Shown piece after piece: positions 13,117 through 25,701 of a stretch of 64,000 nt of DNA. The notes beneath the pieces are model-generated. The model was not told where the DNA came from. It did not search any database and saw only the letters and a program-made list of their open reading frames with translations. Within the stretch, counting starts at the first letter, position 1, and every line of letters starts with the position of its first letter. Both the position numbers and the translations under genes were made by a program. The DNA is from Saccharina japonica (lineage: Eukaryota > Sar > Phaeophyceae > Laminariales > Laminariaceae), in assembly GCA_008828725.1 (NCBI GenBank), contig MEHQ01003865.1, positions 62,001 through 126,000 of the forward strand. Direction: 5' to 3'.

Positions 13117-14668
13117 ATATTCCAAGGTTATGTTCGGTAGGGTACGTACCGAGTATACCGGGGGTATTTTCTCGGTAAGTACTGGCACCCGTCACTTCGG
13201 CGTGTTCGTTGCAGCCTCAATACCGGTGCCCGACACTTCGGCTTGTTCGATATTTTTTCAATACCGGTAGGCCGACACTTCGGTTAGTTCGGCATATTTT
13301 CAATACCGGTACCCGATAATTCGATAAGTTCGGTACCCCCACCCAACTATACTCCCGGTACCGGTATACCCTCAACCCCAATACCCAGGTACCGGTATAT
13401 GTTCGGTACGGCCTCGATACTAGTGCCCGACACTTCGGTAAGTTCGGTATTTTTTCAATACGGGCACCCGACACTTCGGTAGGCTCGGTACGCCTACCCG
13501 AATATACCCAGGGTACTGATACCCTTGAGAAAACAACCGGGGGTGTTCGGTGCGGCCTCGGTACCGGGGGATCGGGTATTCCCGGTATGCAATACGGACA
13601 CACACTATGACATCATACAGAGCACTCCTATGTGTCAGCAACAAGTGACAGTCTTGTTTACATTTACGTATTTGGCCCTTGGCCCTGGAGTGACCCCACG
13701 CACACATCTCACGCCCAGTATGCACGGCAGTAGACCGAACACAACAACCGGGAGTACGGAGCGAAAGTATACCTGGTCTTGCCATCAACTCGCGCCGCTG
13801 GGTTCGAGGCGCCACTTAGGCTGTGCTACGGCGTGCTCTGCGCACACTTCGGATAGTGGGAAAAGCTTCGATTGCTCGCATGATAAATAAAGTACGCGTA
13901 TCATGCATCCTTTTATATGTACTGACTTGGGCGCAACATCTCGAATCCATCGCTGCTCTAATTATATTTAACTACTTATGTGTATCAGCAGCATCAGCAG
14001 CAACGCGAGGTCACCGATGATCTAAGCCATATGCCGAGCTTCGAAGTTGGGAGGTTGGGGTATACAACGGGCTCCAACCGTGGCACTCGATGGCAGTGAC
14101 ACGCGTGGACTGCTGTTGCCCACAACCGCAGTGCCCACAACAGCAGCACGTTGCCCAAGTTGGAGCTGCTGCTTCCACCTCTCTGCTACTGTGTTATGGG
14201 TCTTGCTGGGGCTGGTGCTGCTACTCACCGTGCTTCTGCTTGCTACGTGTTCGGGATGGCGGTGGCGGCATTGCCCCTTTCTCTGCCGTTGCCGCCGCCA
14301 TCTGTTTGCTGTTTCTACGAGTAAACATTTAGAGTATGTTCGGTACGTACCGAAGTGTACCGGGGGTATTTACTCGGTAAATACCGGTACCTGACACTTC
14401 GGTAAGTTGGTTATTTTTCTAATACCGTTACCCGACAAGTTCGGTATTTTTTAAATACCGGTACCCGACACTTCGGTAAGTTCGGTATTTTTTTACTATC
14501 GGTACTCGACACTTCGGTAAGTTCGGTACTTCTTCATTACCCGTGCCGGACATTTCGGTGAGTTTGGTACTTTTTCAATACTGGTACTCAACACTTCGGT
14601 GAGTTCGGTACGCGCGAAAAATGTACACCCGGTACCGGTATACCCTACCGAACATTCCCTTGCAATAT
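13117..14668. mobile_element. Composite inverted-repeat element with minisatellite arms
   Basis: The ends 13117-13144 and 14641-14668 are inverted repeats matching at 25 of 28 positions, with the core GTTCGGTAGGGTA. Inside each end lies an array of roughly 40-base units around ACACTTCGGTAAGTTCGGT (about 13150-13590 and 14340-14640), both in the same orientation. Each array opens with the same GGTACGTACCGA-type block, so the whole may be two or three nested copies of a MITE of about 0.3 kb. The 13600-14330 core is unrelated to the arms. On the - strand it starts MAAATAEKGAMPPPP near 14302 and meets a GTGAGT donor, which might be a short transposase exon, but this is unproven. No target-site duplication was clear. 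Confidence 0.55.
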
Positions 14669-15072
14669 CCCGGTCAGTTCATCAACCGGGAACATATTAT
14701 GTTGGAGCAGCTGCGGGGTGGCAAGCCTACATGACCCAGGTATTCATGAGCAGCGGCACGTGAATGCGGAAGGGCTCGTCGCTCAATAAAGAAGCCGTGC
14801 GGCCCACTACGCGCGGTCAATCAAGCGCTAAGGGTGGGGATGGCCGTCAAACGAGAAGGACGATACTGTCTGAAGTGGTGTGTATTTGTCGTTTTCCAGC
14901 CAGCTCCTGAACCTCCGGGAAGGAAGGGCTCTAGTGCGAGGGAAAACAAGATAACCTATAAGATGTCCAGGTCTATGGCTGGCCATGATTTAGGTAGCGT
15001 ATGGCGGCGTTGCACGCGGGCTCAGCCTGTTGCTCCCGTGCCCATTCGGTGTGCGAATAGCGCGCTGCAGAA
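14669..15072. other. Spacer without recognised feature
   Basis: The stretch lies between the inverted-repeat element and the Ty3-type fossil. No supported feature was seen. Base composition rises in GC towards the right, so it may already be an unrecognised edge of the fossil. Confidence 0.35.
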
Positions 15073-18000
15073 TCACCTACTGTTGTTCGGCAGCTGCGAC
15101 AAGGGCATCCAAGTCAGTGGTGTGACAGACGATACGCCCATTGGCGTCGGGAGTCTTAATTGAGGAGGCCCCTCACGCTCGGCGCGATCGCGGTCGGACG
15201 GAATGGGTGCTATCGGGGGACAGGCTAGGCGGCAAGAGCAGGGGCCATGACGACGGCCGTATGTGGTCGCGGCCGAGGAACTCATGGCGGGGTCATAACA
15301 CCCCGAGTGGAGGGTTGAGGGGCCCCGCCGGCCCGAAACCATAATCAGCAGCAGGCGGTGCAGTGCCAGTGGCAGCGGCTGTTCTTCGGCACCTCCCGGT
15401 GGAGATACGGCCCGGGGGCGGCAAAACTGTCAGAGGCGCCGGGTTGCCAGGGGGCGAAGGGGCGGACGCGACCGGATCTGTGATCACGGCGGAATCTTCT
15501 CCCTGTGCAGTGCTCATCAGGAGAGGAGCAAGGTGGGCGACATTTGTCGTGGTAGCGAGGGCTTCTACATGACCGTTGCCGCCCTGTAAGGGTACGGCTA
15601 AAACCGAACCGAAAGCGGTATTGGCGGTATGTGAAATGTCCCCACGGCCAGGAGGGCGATCGATGGTGGCGACGGCAGCAAATACACGAGCGACGAATAT
15701 CCCCGAAGGAGCAGAATTGTCGTAAATAATTACACGTGGCCCATGTACGCGAAACTCACGAACGTCGGAAGAGGTGAAAGATTACCCACCCAAAACCGCA
15801 CTGTCGAGTCCGGGTACCAGCCCACCCAAGCTGACACTAGGGGTTGGCGAAGAACGGGTGACAAGCTCGCAGGCTCGGATGAGGAAGATGTGATCGTCAC
15901 CGGCAAGGGTCTGGCTTCTAGATCCACTGCGGTCGTGTCCTGACGCGGGGTTGGATAAGAGGGACAGACAGACAGATTGTCCGTTGGCGCTGCCCTTGCG
16001 GTACTTGAGTGTGAAGCCGAACGCGGTGAGAAACTCAAGCCACCGCTGGACGCGCGGATTAGGGTCTCCTACCTTGTTGATATTCTCTAGTGCCATGTGA
16101 CCCGAACCGATACGGAACTTCGTACCCCAAAGGTAGCCTCGGAGTCGCTTGATGGCCCAGACAATGCTGTTAGCTTCAAAGTCCAGCGGTGTCCAGTGCC
16201 TCCCGGAATCAAGGGTACCCCGATTGGTGTAGAAAATGTGTCGCACCGAGCTCTTGGGCTGTTATTGTTCGAGGGCGGCACCAACACCGTTGATGCAGGC
16301 GTTGCAGTACACGTGGAAAGGGCGGAAGCCGTCGGCTTCAGCTTCCCACTCGGGAAACACCAACAGAAGTAGAGCGGCGAGTTCGGTGAGCATCTCGCGC
16401 ACGATTACCTCCGGCGGTGTGAAGAAGAGATTGGCCCCCTTATGAAGGAAGGTAGTGATAGGACGGGTTCGCTTTAACACGACATGCCCGATGTTGCGAT
16501 TGTGCCCTATCCCGCCCACCAAGGCGCGGACCTGCTTGATATTCCGGGGTATAGACATTTCCGCTAAGGATGACATTTTCTCCGCGCTTGGACGCATATC
16601 CGCGGGCCAACTGGGGTGGCTCAGAAAATTGGCACCTGTGGCGCCCAGGCGATCCTTCGAGAGGAAGTATTTGAGAGTTTTCTTGCGCAGCCGCTTGAAG
16701 AGAGCACGTATCGCCTTGACATGGACCACCGGATCAGAGTCGAAGCCGATCGCATCGTCGAGATAGGCAGTCACGTGTTCCAAGCCCTGGATAACTTCGT
16801 TGGTCACTTTGACGAACCAGCCAGCTGAGCACTGCTGCCTTGGGGCGTGACGAGCCATTCATAGAGGCCCGTGGAAGTGCAAAATGCCGTGAGAGGAACG
16901 GTGTTCTTATGCGCGGCAATCAGGTGGAACGAAGAAACTAAACAAACCGGAAACACCCGGCCTTTTGCCAGCGGTTTGAGGACTTGATTGAAGCGGGGGG
17001 GCAGGAAGCTGACTGAGGCTGCTGATTTATTTGGGCTTTTTGTAGTTGACGATGATCCGAACACCTCCAGACGTCTTCGGGATGACCACCAGCGGGCTCG
17101 TCTATGAATAAGTCGAGTGCTGGATCAGATCTTCCGCAAGCTACTGGTCATGGTTGGGTCTATGCGGTTCGGTCGGGGAGTGACAGGCGTGCTACCTTCC
17201 GAGGCTGAAATGACGAAAGGCATCCAGGAGCGGGAACCACAATCCAGCTTGGACTTTGGAAACAGCGTCAGCAAAATCGCACAAAACTCCCCCAGCTGCT
17301 CGATGACGGCAGGGGTCCAGTCCGGGCCGTGCAGATCAAATGCCGCCGCTCACAGATGCCACGGAGATGCGCCTAGACGTGCAGGAACGACGAGCGCTGG
17401 CATGGGGTTATTCGCTCAAGCAAGGCAGGTGAGGGCGGGGCCGGGGCTACCGCAGATTCGAGGGGTAAACCCGTAACAACAGAGACCGGGAATGCCTCAG
17501 GTACCACGAACCGAGGCACCATGTCGACCAGGTAGTGCCCGGTTAACGCCGGAGGGCGAATCCTCCGCTCGAAGTTGACTGTAAGTACCTGTAGCTCGTC
17601 GGATAGAGTGACGACCGGAGCACCCTCGTAGCGTAGGTGGAAACCTCCACTCGAAGCAATGGGATCGATGGCGTAAGACGGCACGTCTGTCGAGGCGTGG
17701 TGAACTAAATCCAGAAATATAACGAGTCGGCGATCCGATGCCTGAGGCGACAAAGAGCGGTAGGAGTGGCTATTAAAGCGCATCCAGCTATCGCGGCCCA
17801 GCAGCGTTGTGTGCTGCGTCACTGAAGAGGGAACCACGCAGGCCCAAACTTCAAGGGAGCACGTATGCACGAAATAATTGGACTCTCAGGCGTATGGTCA
17901 TCGAAGTTTGAAGGGGGGGCGATTCGCCACCCCCCCCCCCCCAAGACCGAGGCGCGCATGCCTGCTCGAACGCGGAGAATGCCACCCCAAATGGAGAGCA

Positions 18001-20650
18001 TGCGGTCCAGCACATCGCGCCTGATGAACGTCTGTGGGGAGACAATGTCGAGGAGCGCGACTTAAGCGAAAGGTGCGAGGGCGCCAGCTCCGCTGTGAAT
18101 CGCGATGTTGGTGGTAAAATAAGCGTCGTCGAGGGTAATGGTGCCTCCGACGAGGCCGAGGCCGTGTTTGGACAGTGCGAGGGAGGGGTCAACACCAGGT
18201 GCGACGGCCAACACCTTGGAGCTGTGAACACCTGGCGCGTCAGCAAAATAAGTACAAAACCCCGACGGAGGACCTGGGCGAGCGCGAGCCATCACCAACG
18301 GGCAAGGCGGCGCTGGGAAGATCTCGTGAATTCCCGTGGTGCGTGGTGAGAGTACAAGATTGATGAGAGGAGGCGAAGCGTACCAACCCGGCCTTGCTTG
18401 CGCGCATTGAGTCGCGAATGGGGCAAACGGGTGAAACATCTTTCCCGAGAAAATGTTTCCCTCGCCACCGACAGGAATCTTGGGCCTCGGGGTCGTCCGC
18501 TCAGAGACAAATGCCCCGCACGGTGTCAAAAGGGCTGGCTTCAAGCAAACGTTTGATGACAGTGCTCAAAAGGTGCTGGTTCATGGCTGGGTTCTGTCTA
18601 AACTTGGCGCGTCAGCAAAATAAGTACAAAACCCCGACGGAGGACCTGGGCGAGCGCGAGCCATCACCAACGGGCAAGGCGGCGCTGGGAAGATCTCGTG
18701 AATTCCCGTGGTGCGTGGTGGGAGTACAAGATTGATGAGAGGAGGCGAGGCGTGCCAACCCGGCCTCGCTTGCGCGAATTGAGTCGCGAATGGTGCAAAC
18801 GGGTGAAACAGCTTTCCCGAGAAAATGTTTCACTCGCCACCGACAGGAATCTTGGGCCTCGGGGTCGTTCGCTCAGAGACCAATGCCCCGCACGGTGTCA
18901 AAAGGGCTGGTTCCAGGCAAACGGTTGATGACAGTGCTCAAAAGGCGCTGGTTCATGGCCGGGTTCTGTCTAAACTTGGCCAAAGTGCGAGGAAGGACCG
19001 CGCCTCCCCGAATACGGTCCCAGATAGCGCAGTCGAAGTTATGCACGCCTCGACTGATGGGCTTGTGCGGGCGTGAGTCTGGCGAGGACATAATCTGCTC
19101 CGCTGTGTCGTGGTCGTGGAAAAGGCGGCCCTTTCCAGCCATAGTATACTGCTTCGCGCAGGAATATATAAGCATCATCAACGACAAATGACGAGGGGAA
19201 CCACTGTGAAAAATAGGAGAGGGGCTGCTACAACAGTACCCCCCGCTCCGTTGAATACTCCCGCTCCGTTGAATACTCGAGCGTAGGGTCAACCACCAAC
19301 GGTGACTGGCCGCCAGTGACCGCAGTTGTGGAATGGAAGGGGGCAGTGTCCTTCTCTGAGGACACTGGGCCCCTGGTGCTCGAGACGAGTCCTATCCCAC
19401 GTACACTGGCTCGGTGTCACCATCGCTCGTAGGCGATAAATGTCCAGAAAGTTATCTTAATGCGCTCGATGGTCTCTGGCTTGGGCGAAGGGGATCTGGG
19501 GGCTTCGAGCCCGTTCTGCTTGACGAAAGCTGCGATTCTTCCGAATGTCACTGGTATACTGTCCGGTTGGTCTGACCGTAGGCCGTCGAGTCAACAGTGG
19601 CTCATCGGGCACTGTCGGGTTGTTTTTGCTCCACTGTAATCATTGGAGAGCTGCGCACGTCGAAGCGTGCGCGAAGACGAAAACGGGCTTTCAGACCCAG
19701 CAGACGATTTCAAGGACGGGGCTCGGGTGGGTGGCGAAGTGCCAACCAGAGAGGGCTTCCTGCCTGTAGATCGTATGGGGAAGAGGGACGAAATAGGAAT
19801 TATTGCCGGCTTCTCCTTGACAGGAAAAAGAGTGGAGCGACCTCCGGTGTTACGAGGAAACGTTGAATCGAGCTTCAACCGAAATCTCTGAGTTTTGGTG
19901 TTGGCCTTCCCGCACCTCAAACAGACCACCACCGCATGGTCGAGACGGGAAGGAGCGGGACACCCTATCGAAAATGTGCGACGCTCGGGCGTAGCACTCT
20001 CAGTGCTGCGCAACATGTGGCTCGGGAGAGCGGCGCGTGGCGCGCAGGCTCTCGTGCCAAGCTAAGGGGGGCGATGCTTGAGGCGCAGGCTCCCGTCGCC
20101 TTATTAATGCCTAGGATAAGGGTAGCGGTGTGCGAAGCGCGGGCTCCCGTAGCCGGGGAAGCGGCGCTTATAGCGCGGGCTCCCGTGTCCTAGCTGAGGG
20201 GAGGGGCGCTCGAAGGGCGGGTTCCTGTCGCGGAGTTGCCGCCTTGAAACTTTGAAACAGGCGGTAGAGGAGCCTGTGTGCTAACCGCAGAAGCAAGTGT
20301 GGTTTTTTCGCTGCGTCGACCGGGAATATAGGGTGATGTGCTGGGCGTAAGGTCAGCAGGCGGTACGGCGGTCGAGGCAGGCTGGAGCCGGTCGCTGGGA
20401 GAACCTAAAATAACGCGGGCATCTTGTGAAATCAATAGTGTTTCTCGCGGCAATGCTGGCGGTGGACGTGCGAGAGGACCCGTACTGCCTTCGACTCTAA
20501 GTTGCCAGCGCGGACGATTCCTGGCTGGCGTTTGTGCGGGTTTCCGCCGGAGTTAGGCAAGGCACCGTAACGGGTCTTGCGGCGGGGGTGATAGCGGGAG
20601 AGGCGGGCTAGTGCGGGACACTGCCTTGGTTTTCAGAGCCGGTCTGTCGG
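15073..20650 (-). mobile_element. Broken Ty3/Gypsy-type LTR retrotransposon fossil
   Basis: Read on the - strand, parts appear in the usual Ty3 order: a gag-like region with a Cys-x2-Cys knuckle-like motif (about 19.6-20.0 kb), a protease-like region near 17.8 kb (LLGRDSW), reverse transcriptase at about 16.3-17.06 kb (YEWLVTP and the YLDD box) and RNase H at about 15.8-16.25 kb. An integrase was not recognised and paired LTRs were not found, so both borders are approximate. The element is broken in several places and is GC-richer than its surroundings. Loss of frame but good domain recognition suggests middle rather than great age. Confidence 0.75.
18234..18977. repeat. Tandem duplication, 372-base unit, inside the Ty3-type fossil
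   Basis: Two adjacent copies (18234-18605 and 18606-18977) are nearly identical and share the start GGCGCGTCAGCAAAATAAG. The high identity implies that the duplication is young relative to the decay of the element around it, or that the copies have been kept alike by gene conversion. Confidence 0.85.
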
Positions 20651-21640
20651 TAACCTGTTGCCGCGTGTGTGTTGTAGTAGTCGCTATGTTCGTTCTGCTG
20701 ACCTTGGCGTTAGTGCTGCCCACGCGAATGGCCGAATATTGTGGGCTCGAATAACGATCGTATAACTTCGTGTTGGTGTTACAACATTGTGGTACGATGT
20801 TAGCACGCGTGCCGATCACGGCACAACACTATGTTACCGTACGAGAGCCACCGGTATCGAGAAGAAACGTAACGTTAAGGCGTTATATCGTTCGCTGATA
20901 TACACCTAGCACTATGTTTCAACGTTGCACGATTGCTTCTCCACTGCTAACACTGTCTGTGTTAGGACGTTACCATGCCGCTGTGTCAGAGTAATCGTAT
21001 CGAAATTTTCGATAATAACGTTCGATAACGATACGACAATATCGTATCGATTCGTTTTCGATGATTCGATAACGACAACTATAAACTGATAAAACTATAA
21101 AAAGCCAGACGCCTCCCTCGGGGATAGGGGACGCAGCAACAAACTGCAGGATACGAGTATCATATCAGGACGTGCGTATGACACCATTTAATTACATGGT
21201 TTCGAGATACCATACTAAACATATACCCCTGGTATACAGCACTGTACGGGGTACCTAATAGGAAAACGAGCTCAAATGAAAGTTACAAATTCGGAAGTCG
21301 TTACAAACTGATATTACTGTATACGGCACCCATTCTCAAATAAGAACTCCAGCCCCGGCCAGATTTCTTGTTTCTCTGCATGTTGATTATGGCAAACTTC
21401 TGCTGGTCTTGTTGTCATACCTAATAGACAAACGACCAATAAAAATGACAGACTGAGGTTGCCAGGGGAAGATGAAATTCGGAAGTCGTAACACTGAAAT
21501 TAGTGTATATCGTACCCATTCTAAAATATGAAATCCATCCTGGACCAGCTTTCCTGTTTCTTATCAAGGGTTTTGTACGCGTATACCGGTACGAAAGAAC
21601 TAACTGTTACTATATAATGGTGTCATCATATAGATATATA
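20651..21640. other. AT-rich spacer with CGATA/TATCG cluster and a diverged repeat pair
   Basis: No gene is seen. Around 20990-21080 the motifs TATCG, CGATA and ATACGATA recur in both orientations. At 21281-21375 and 21462-21560 two diverged copies of one repeat follow each other (shared words TTCGGAAGTCGT and CACCCATTCT). A third relative lies at about 28015-28110. Confidence 0.5.
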
Positions 21641-22640
21641 CATGTATGTGTAGCAAGGTACCCGGTGCCATAAAAACAGCACTGCCGACGTATCATATGT
21701 ACCAGCACCGTAGCTGGAGCAGTGGGGGCGTGTTATATACGGTATTTAATATAGGGGTGTCGTATCCGCTAGGCCCGGTGACAAATGACACCCAAACAAA
21801 ACAAAATAGAAAACAAATGGCACCCAAAAAACCAACCTCACGCACTACCAGGGTGCAAAATAGGCGTCCGGCTTGTGGTGCGGGCAGCGCACCACGAGCC
21901 CGAGGCCGTGGTGCGGCCCCGCACCACGAGCCGTAGGCGAGGTGCGGCCCCCCGGAGGGCCCCGGAGGGCCGCCGGAGGCTGTTTTTATTTCCATATGTG
22001 CGTCAATATACTCAAAATGTGCGTCTGACCCGCTCGGTTTAGCTGTTTGAGGCCTGCTTCGTCCTCAGGCAGAGGAAGCATGCCCAAACAGAGCATCCAA
22101 GACGAAATCAAAACAAAAAAAGCTTAATTTGTTCTCGCCTGCGGCGAAAAGCACGCCTGAATTGTTTCGGACCCGCCCAAATGTTCTCGCATACGGCAAA
22201 AAAAGGTGCGGCACAGAAAAAGCGTGGTGCGGCAAGCCGCACCACGCCTCCGATACGGGGTGGAAAAAACAGGATTTACGGCAAAAAGGTGCGCCAGCAC
22301 AACATGTCACCGCCTATTTTACGCCCTGCGCACTACTACTCCTGTAGATTTCCTCCGACCTGTCAATGAAGCAAAACGAAACAAAGCTACCTGTAGTTAC
22401 GTGTTGAACGTAGACTGATGATTTGGGTCAATACGAGCACATCACAGAACAATAACGTTTAGAAAGAAATATAAAACCACACCACGCCCCCCCCGGGACA
22501 CGACGCGAGCACGGCCAAGGCTGCCCCGGCAGAGTCAGGGGGGGCGAGCAAAATGAGGCTACAACAGGAAGCCGCGCAACGATTGGTGGACCTCGTTGCG
22601 AGCTACCTGTAGCTCGAAAAATATTCAAACTCAGTCAGGT
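21641..22640. other. GC-rich patch with palindromes
   Basis: The words GTGCGGC and GCCGCAC recur in both orientations. The best palindrome, at 22222-22247, has two perfect 12-base arms separated by AA. A second, at about 21908-21929, has 10-base arms. Open frames here are short and unrecognised. This may be a decayed foldback element, but I could not fix its ends. Confidence 0.4.
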
Positions 22641-23554
22641 CTAAAAAACAAATTTCGATTGTTCCCAGCCAGCCTCGATCAACATAATATTATATGTACT
22701 TGTGTGTGTACTGAAAAATGAGGCATGAGCGCACGTGGAACATGTGAGATGGTAGGATAAGACGGCGCCCAACACCGCGTACGCCGCAGAGCGGCAGGGT
22801 CTACGCAACTCGTGGTCGGGTGAAGATGTCAAGGCTTGAGACGCGAATAATTAAGGGTCTCGTGATAATCACACGACACTAAAAATGTTGTGTGAAATGG
22901 GCGGGTGGCGTTTGCGGGCTATATGCGTCAGTTTCACCTGAATTGTCGTTATCCAATCGTTTATCGACGTTTTTGTGTTTCGATACGATAACGATAAATA
23001 TCGTTATTGTTGTTGTTATCCAAGTGTTTTGGGGCTTATCGTATCGAAACTATATTCGTTTCGATATCCAACGCTACTATCCATAGTTACGTTATCCGAG
23101 GTGTGGAAGTATCACACCAAGCTTGCAAAGACACGAAGATGGAAGATGAGTTTCGACAAAGCAAGAACTCACATATATCTGTGGCTTTTATGTGTTTGCC
23201 ATATTCGTAAGAGGTATATACAGCCGGCCAACCACCGGGCAGCATCAAATCAACCATACTCGTACAGCAGAAAAATTGTGTTCCAAGATCCAAGAGCTTT
23301 TCGGTTGTCGTCAAGTGGTACAAAGTGTATAGACTTGGGGTACGGCACGAACACCAATCATAAATGAGATAGGTTCGCCACAATACGACCCGGTCTGCTC
23401 TGCTGCTGATCTATAAATATCAATATCAATCATAGCAATAGCGACTGGCCTGTTGCCGGGAAGAACCCCGCGAAACCGACAAGAAATTACAATCTGGATC
23501 ATCCATCTGTGCTGCCCTTAGGTTTCATCATCGAAAATTGAAAGGTAAATAGTA
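22641..23554. other. Spacer with second CGATA/TATCG cluster
   Basis: No gene was recognised. At about 22945-23080 words such as ATACGATAACG, TATCGTTATTG and TTATCGTATCG are concentrated, resembling the cluster near 21000. The remaining sequence shows nothing I can support. Confidence 0.35.
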
Positions 23555-24176
23555 GGGCAACATCCACAAACAGGTATACCTGGTCCGTTTGCGGCCAAAA
23601 ACAGGTACATACTTAAAAGCAAGTCAAAAACGCACTCCGCGTGCCCTGCCATTGGCCCAAAACTCGTTGTACCTGTTTTTGCCTCTTTAAAACCCAGGTA
23701 TACCTGATTTTGTCTACTCTGCTTGACTTTCACCCTTTTTTTACGTTTTTAAGCCAATCAGAGGCCATTCATAGTTCCACCCTATGCCCCCTATACAAAT
23801 GCCGACGTACGCGGAGACCTCCTCCTCCCTTCGCACCTCGCACCACACGCCACTCGAGCGAGACACATATCTGCCTGCACACCTCCGCCGAAATAATACG
23901 AGATAGAAGGCTCCCGTTCGGGATTGTGATTGACTTGGAATACCAAGGGTGTCGTAAGCTGAGAAGGGAGAATACAGCAGCAGGCGTTCGTTCCTCGCAC
24001 TATTAATAGCAGCTACTCGTGTACGTAGCCACCGGGCGAGCACAAATAACATGAAAAAACTCTACTTTGCGTTGCAAAGAACGGCAGGTTTGTGAGGTGC
24101 GTTTTAAACTTGATTTTAGTATGTACCTGGTTTTGGCCCCGAACGGACCAGGTGTACCTGTTTTTGGCCGCTGCCC
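23555..24176. mobile_element. Long-TIR DNA element A (622 bases, non-autonomous)
   Basis: The left end (GGGCAACATCC then CAGGTATACCTGGTCC) and the right end (ending GGCCGCTGCCC) are inverted repeats of about 100 bases. The interior at about 23665-23910 is shared with element B at about 25425-25680. No transposase is encoded. The element is flanked by TA on both sides, but the five-base flanks differ, so a target-site duplication is not established. It looks like a short derivative of the element B family. Confidence 0.65.
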
Positions 24177-25118
24177 TAATTACAGTAGTATCCTATGTTT
24201 TAGTACTGGTACCCAGAGTACCACACGTTTCTACCCCCTTCTGCTCAATAGTCTGTGTTGCTGGCGTGTGTAGGGTGTGCTTGTCGTATCCAGCACGATT
24301 GCATGGCGTCGCGCTCTCTACACTCCTTACTGCATACGTATCGATTATGTTGTACGCCGCTACTGTATATATTTGGTGGTGGTGATGTCTTTTGCATCAG
24401 CATGGACACTGTTGGGTGTGTTGGATGTCGACGGGGAGAAATAACAAACACAAAACACAAGATTGGAGTGCGAAGCAAGAAGTGCAGTTACAGGGATTAT
24501 TTGCCTGCTTCAAACCGTGGGGGGTGTGCTACGGGTCCACGGAAGGAAGTTCGCAAGAAGGTCCACATGCTATACTCGTACTCTCGTACTTTCAGTTCGC
24601 GCCTCTTGTAAAAAAGTTCGAAGTTTAATCGGCTCAGTTTATAAGAGTCGTTTGTCTGATTCTTCGGCAAGTATAATAATTACATTACGTAACGACAGCG
24701 GCGTCCCCGGTGTCTTGGTAAGTTGTCCTCGTGCCTAGTCAAATCGATCGAGTGGATTCAAGGCTCGCCGAGTGCGCATACTCGTAGGGGCTTGTTCTTG
24801 GATATAAATAGATTGTCAATAGCGGAAAGGGCAAGAAAGAGCGTGAGTTAACACATTTCAACGAAACGTGGCGAGTACTGGGAATCCTGAACCCCACTAT
24901 ACGTTATACAAATGAAGGCGCGTACCGGGGGGGAGAAGACGACACCTGTGACCACGGCTTGTCCTGAAGAACGCTGAGCGTACTGTAGAACTCCGTACGA
25001 GTTGAGCTGGAAAGTAAAAGTGACGATTGAAAAAAAAGGGCGTGTCCAGGAGAACGCCGAGGGTAGAACCTCCGACGAGTGGAGCTGTACAGTAAAAGTG
25101 CCAACTAAAAGCACCAAA
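24177..25118. other. Spacer between elements A and B
   Basis: No gene was recognised. Words near 24400-24440 (TTGGATGTCGACGGGGAGAAA) recur in diverged form near 62080 and, inverted, near 26730, so part of this spacer is an older dispersed repeat. Confidence 0.35.
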
Positions 25119-25260
25119 GGGCAGCGGCCCCAATCAGGTATACCCGGTCCGTCGGGGGCCAAAAACGGGTTCGTCGAGGGTACGTATATACTCTATAAAT
25201 CATGTAAAAGACGCACCCCACGAGCCCTGCCATTGGTCCAAAAGGCATTATTATTATTTA

Positions 25261-25406
25261 CATCCCATGTATTCCTTTCTCTCTCCTTCCTAGTCGTAAT
25301 TAGATCCGGGGTCGCAAAGTAGGCTTTTCTCCCTCCTCCCCCACTACGGTTCTTGCCTTGCATTTTTATCGCGAGACGATTTCAGCACTTTCTTCCTTCG
25401 TCAATT
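25261..25406. repeat. Dispersed repeat D, copy 1 (inside element B)
   Basis: Shared words are TAGTCGTAAT, GATCCGGGGTC and CTCCTCCCCCACTACGG, followed by an ATCGCGAGA stretch. Related copies lie at 26546-26620, 28236-28420 and 29519-29700, all in the same orientation, with a weak relative near 62260-62340. Confidence 0.6.
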
Positions 25407-25701
25407 CTCGTCAAATTGGGCATTTGTACTTGTTTTTGCCTCAATAAAATCCGGATATGCCTGAGTTTGTTTACTCTTCTTGACTTTCAACTACTGTTGT
25501 CGTATATTATTAGCCAATCAGGGGCCCTTCATAGCTGTTCCACCATATATATGCCGCCTACACAACTGCCGACGTACGGGGAGACCCCCTCTTCCTTTCG
25601 CACCTCGCACCACGCCGCTCGAGCGACGCACGTATGTATCTACCTGCACACCTCCGCCGACATAATACGGCATATAAACGGATGAGAGCCACAGTGTCAC
25701 C

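Noticed and set aside
13132-14654. Regular short repeats considered as a CRISPR array
   Set aside because: Units are directly adjacent and diverged with no unique spacers, and the DNA is nuclear eukaryotic.
23290-23345. tRNA-like stretch with GGTTGTCGTCAAGTGG
   Set aside because: No acceptor-stem pairing or T-arm could be found.
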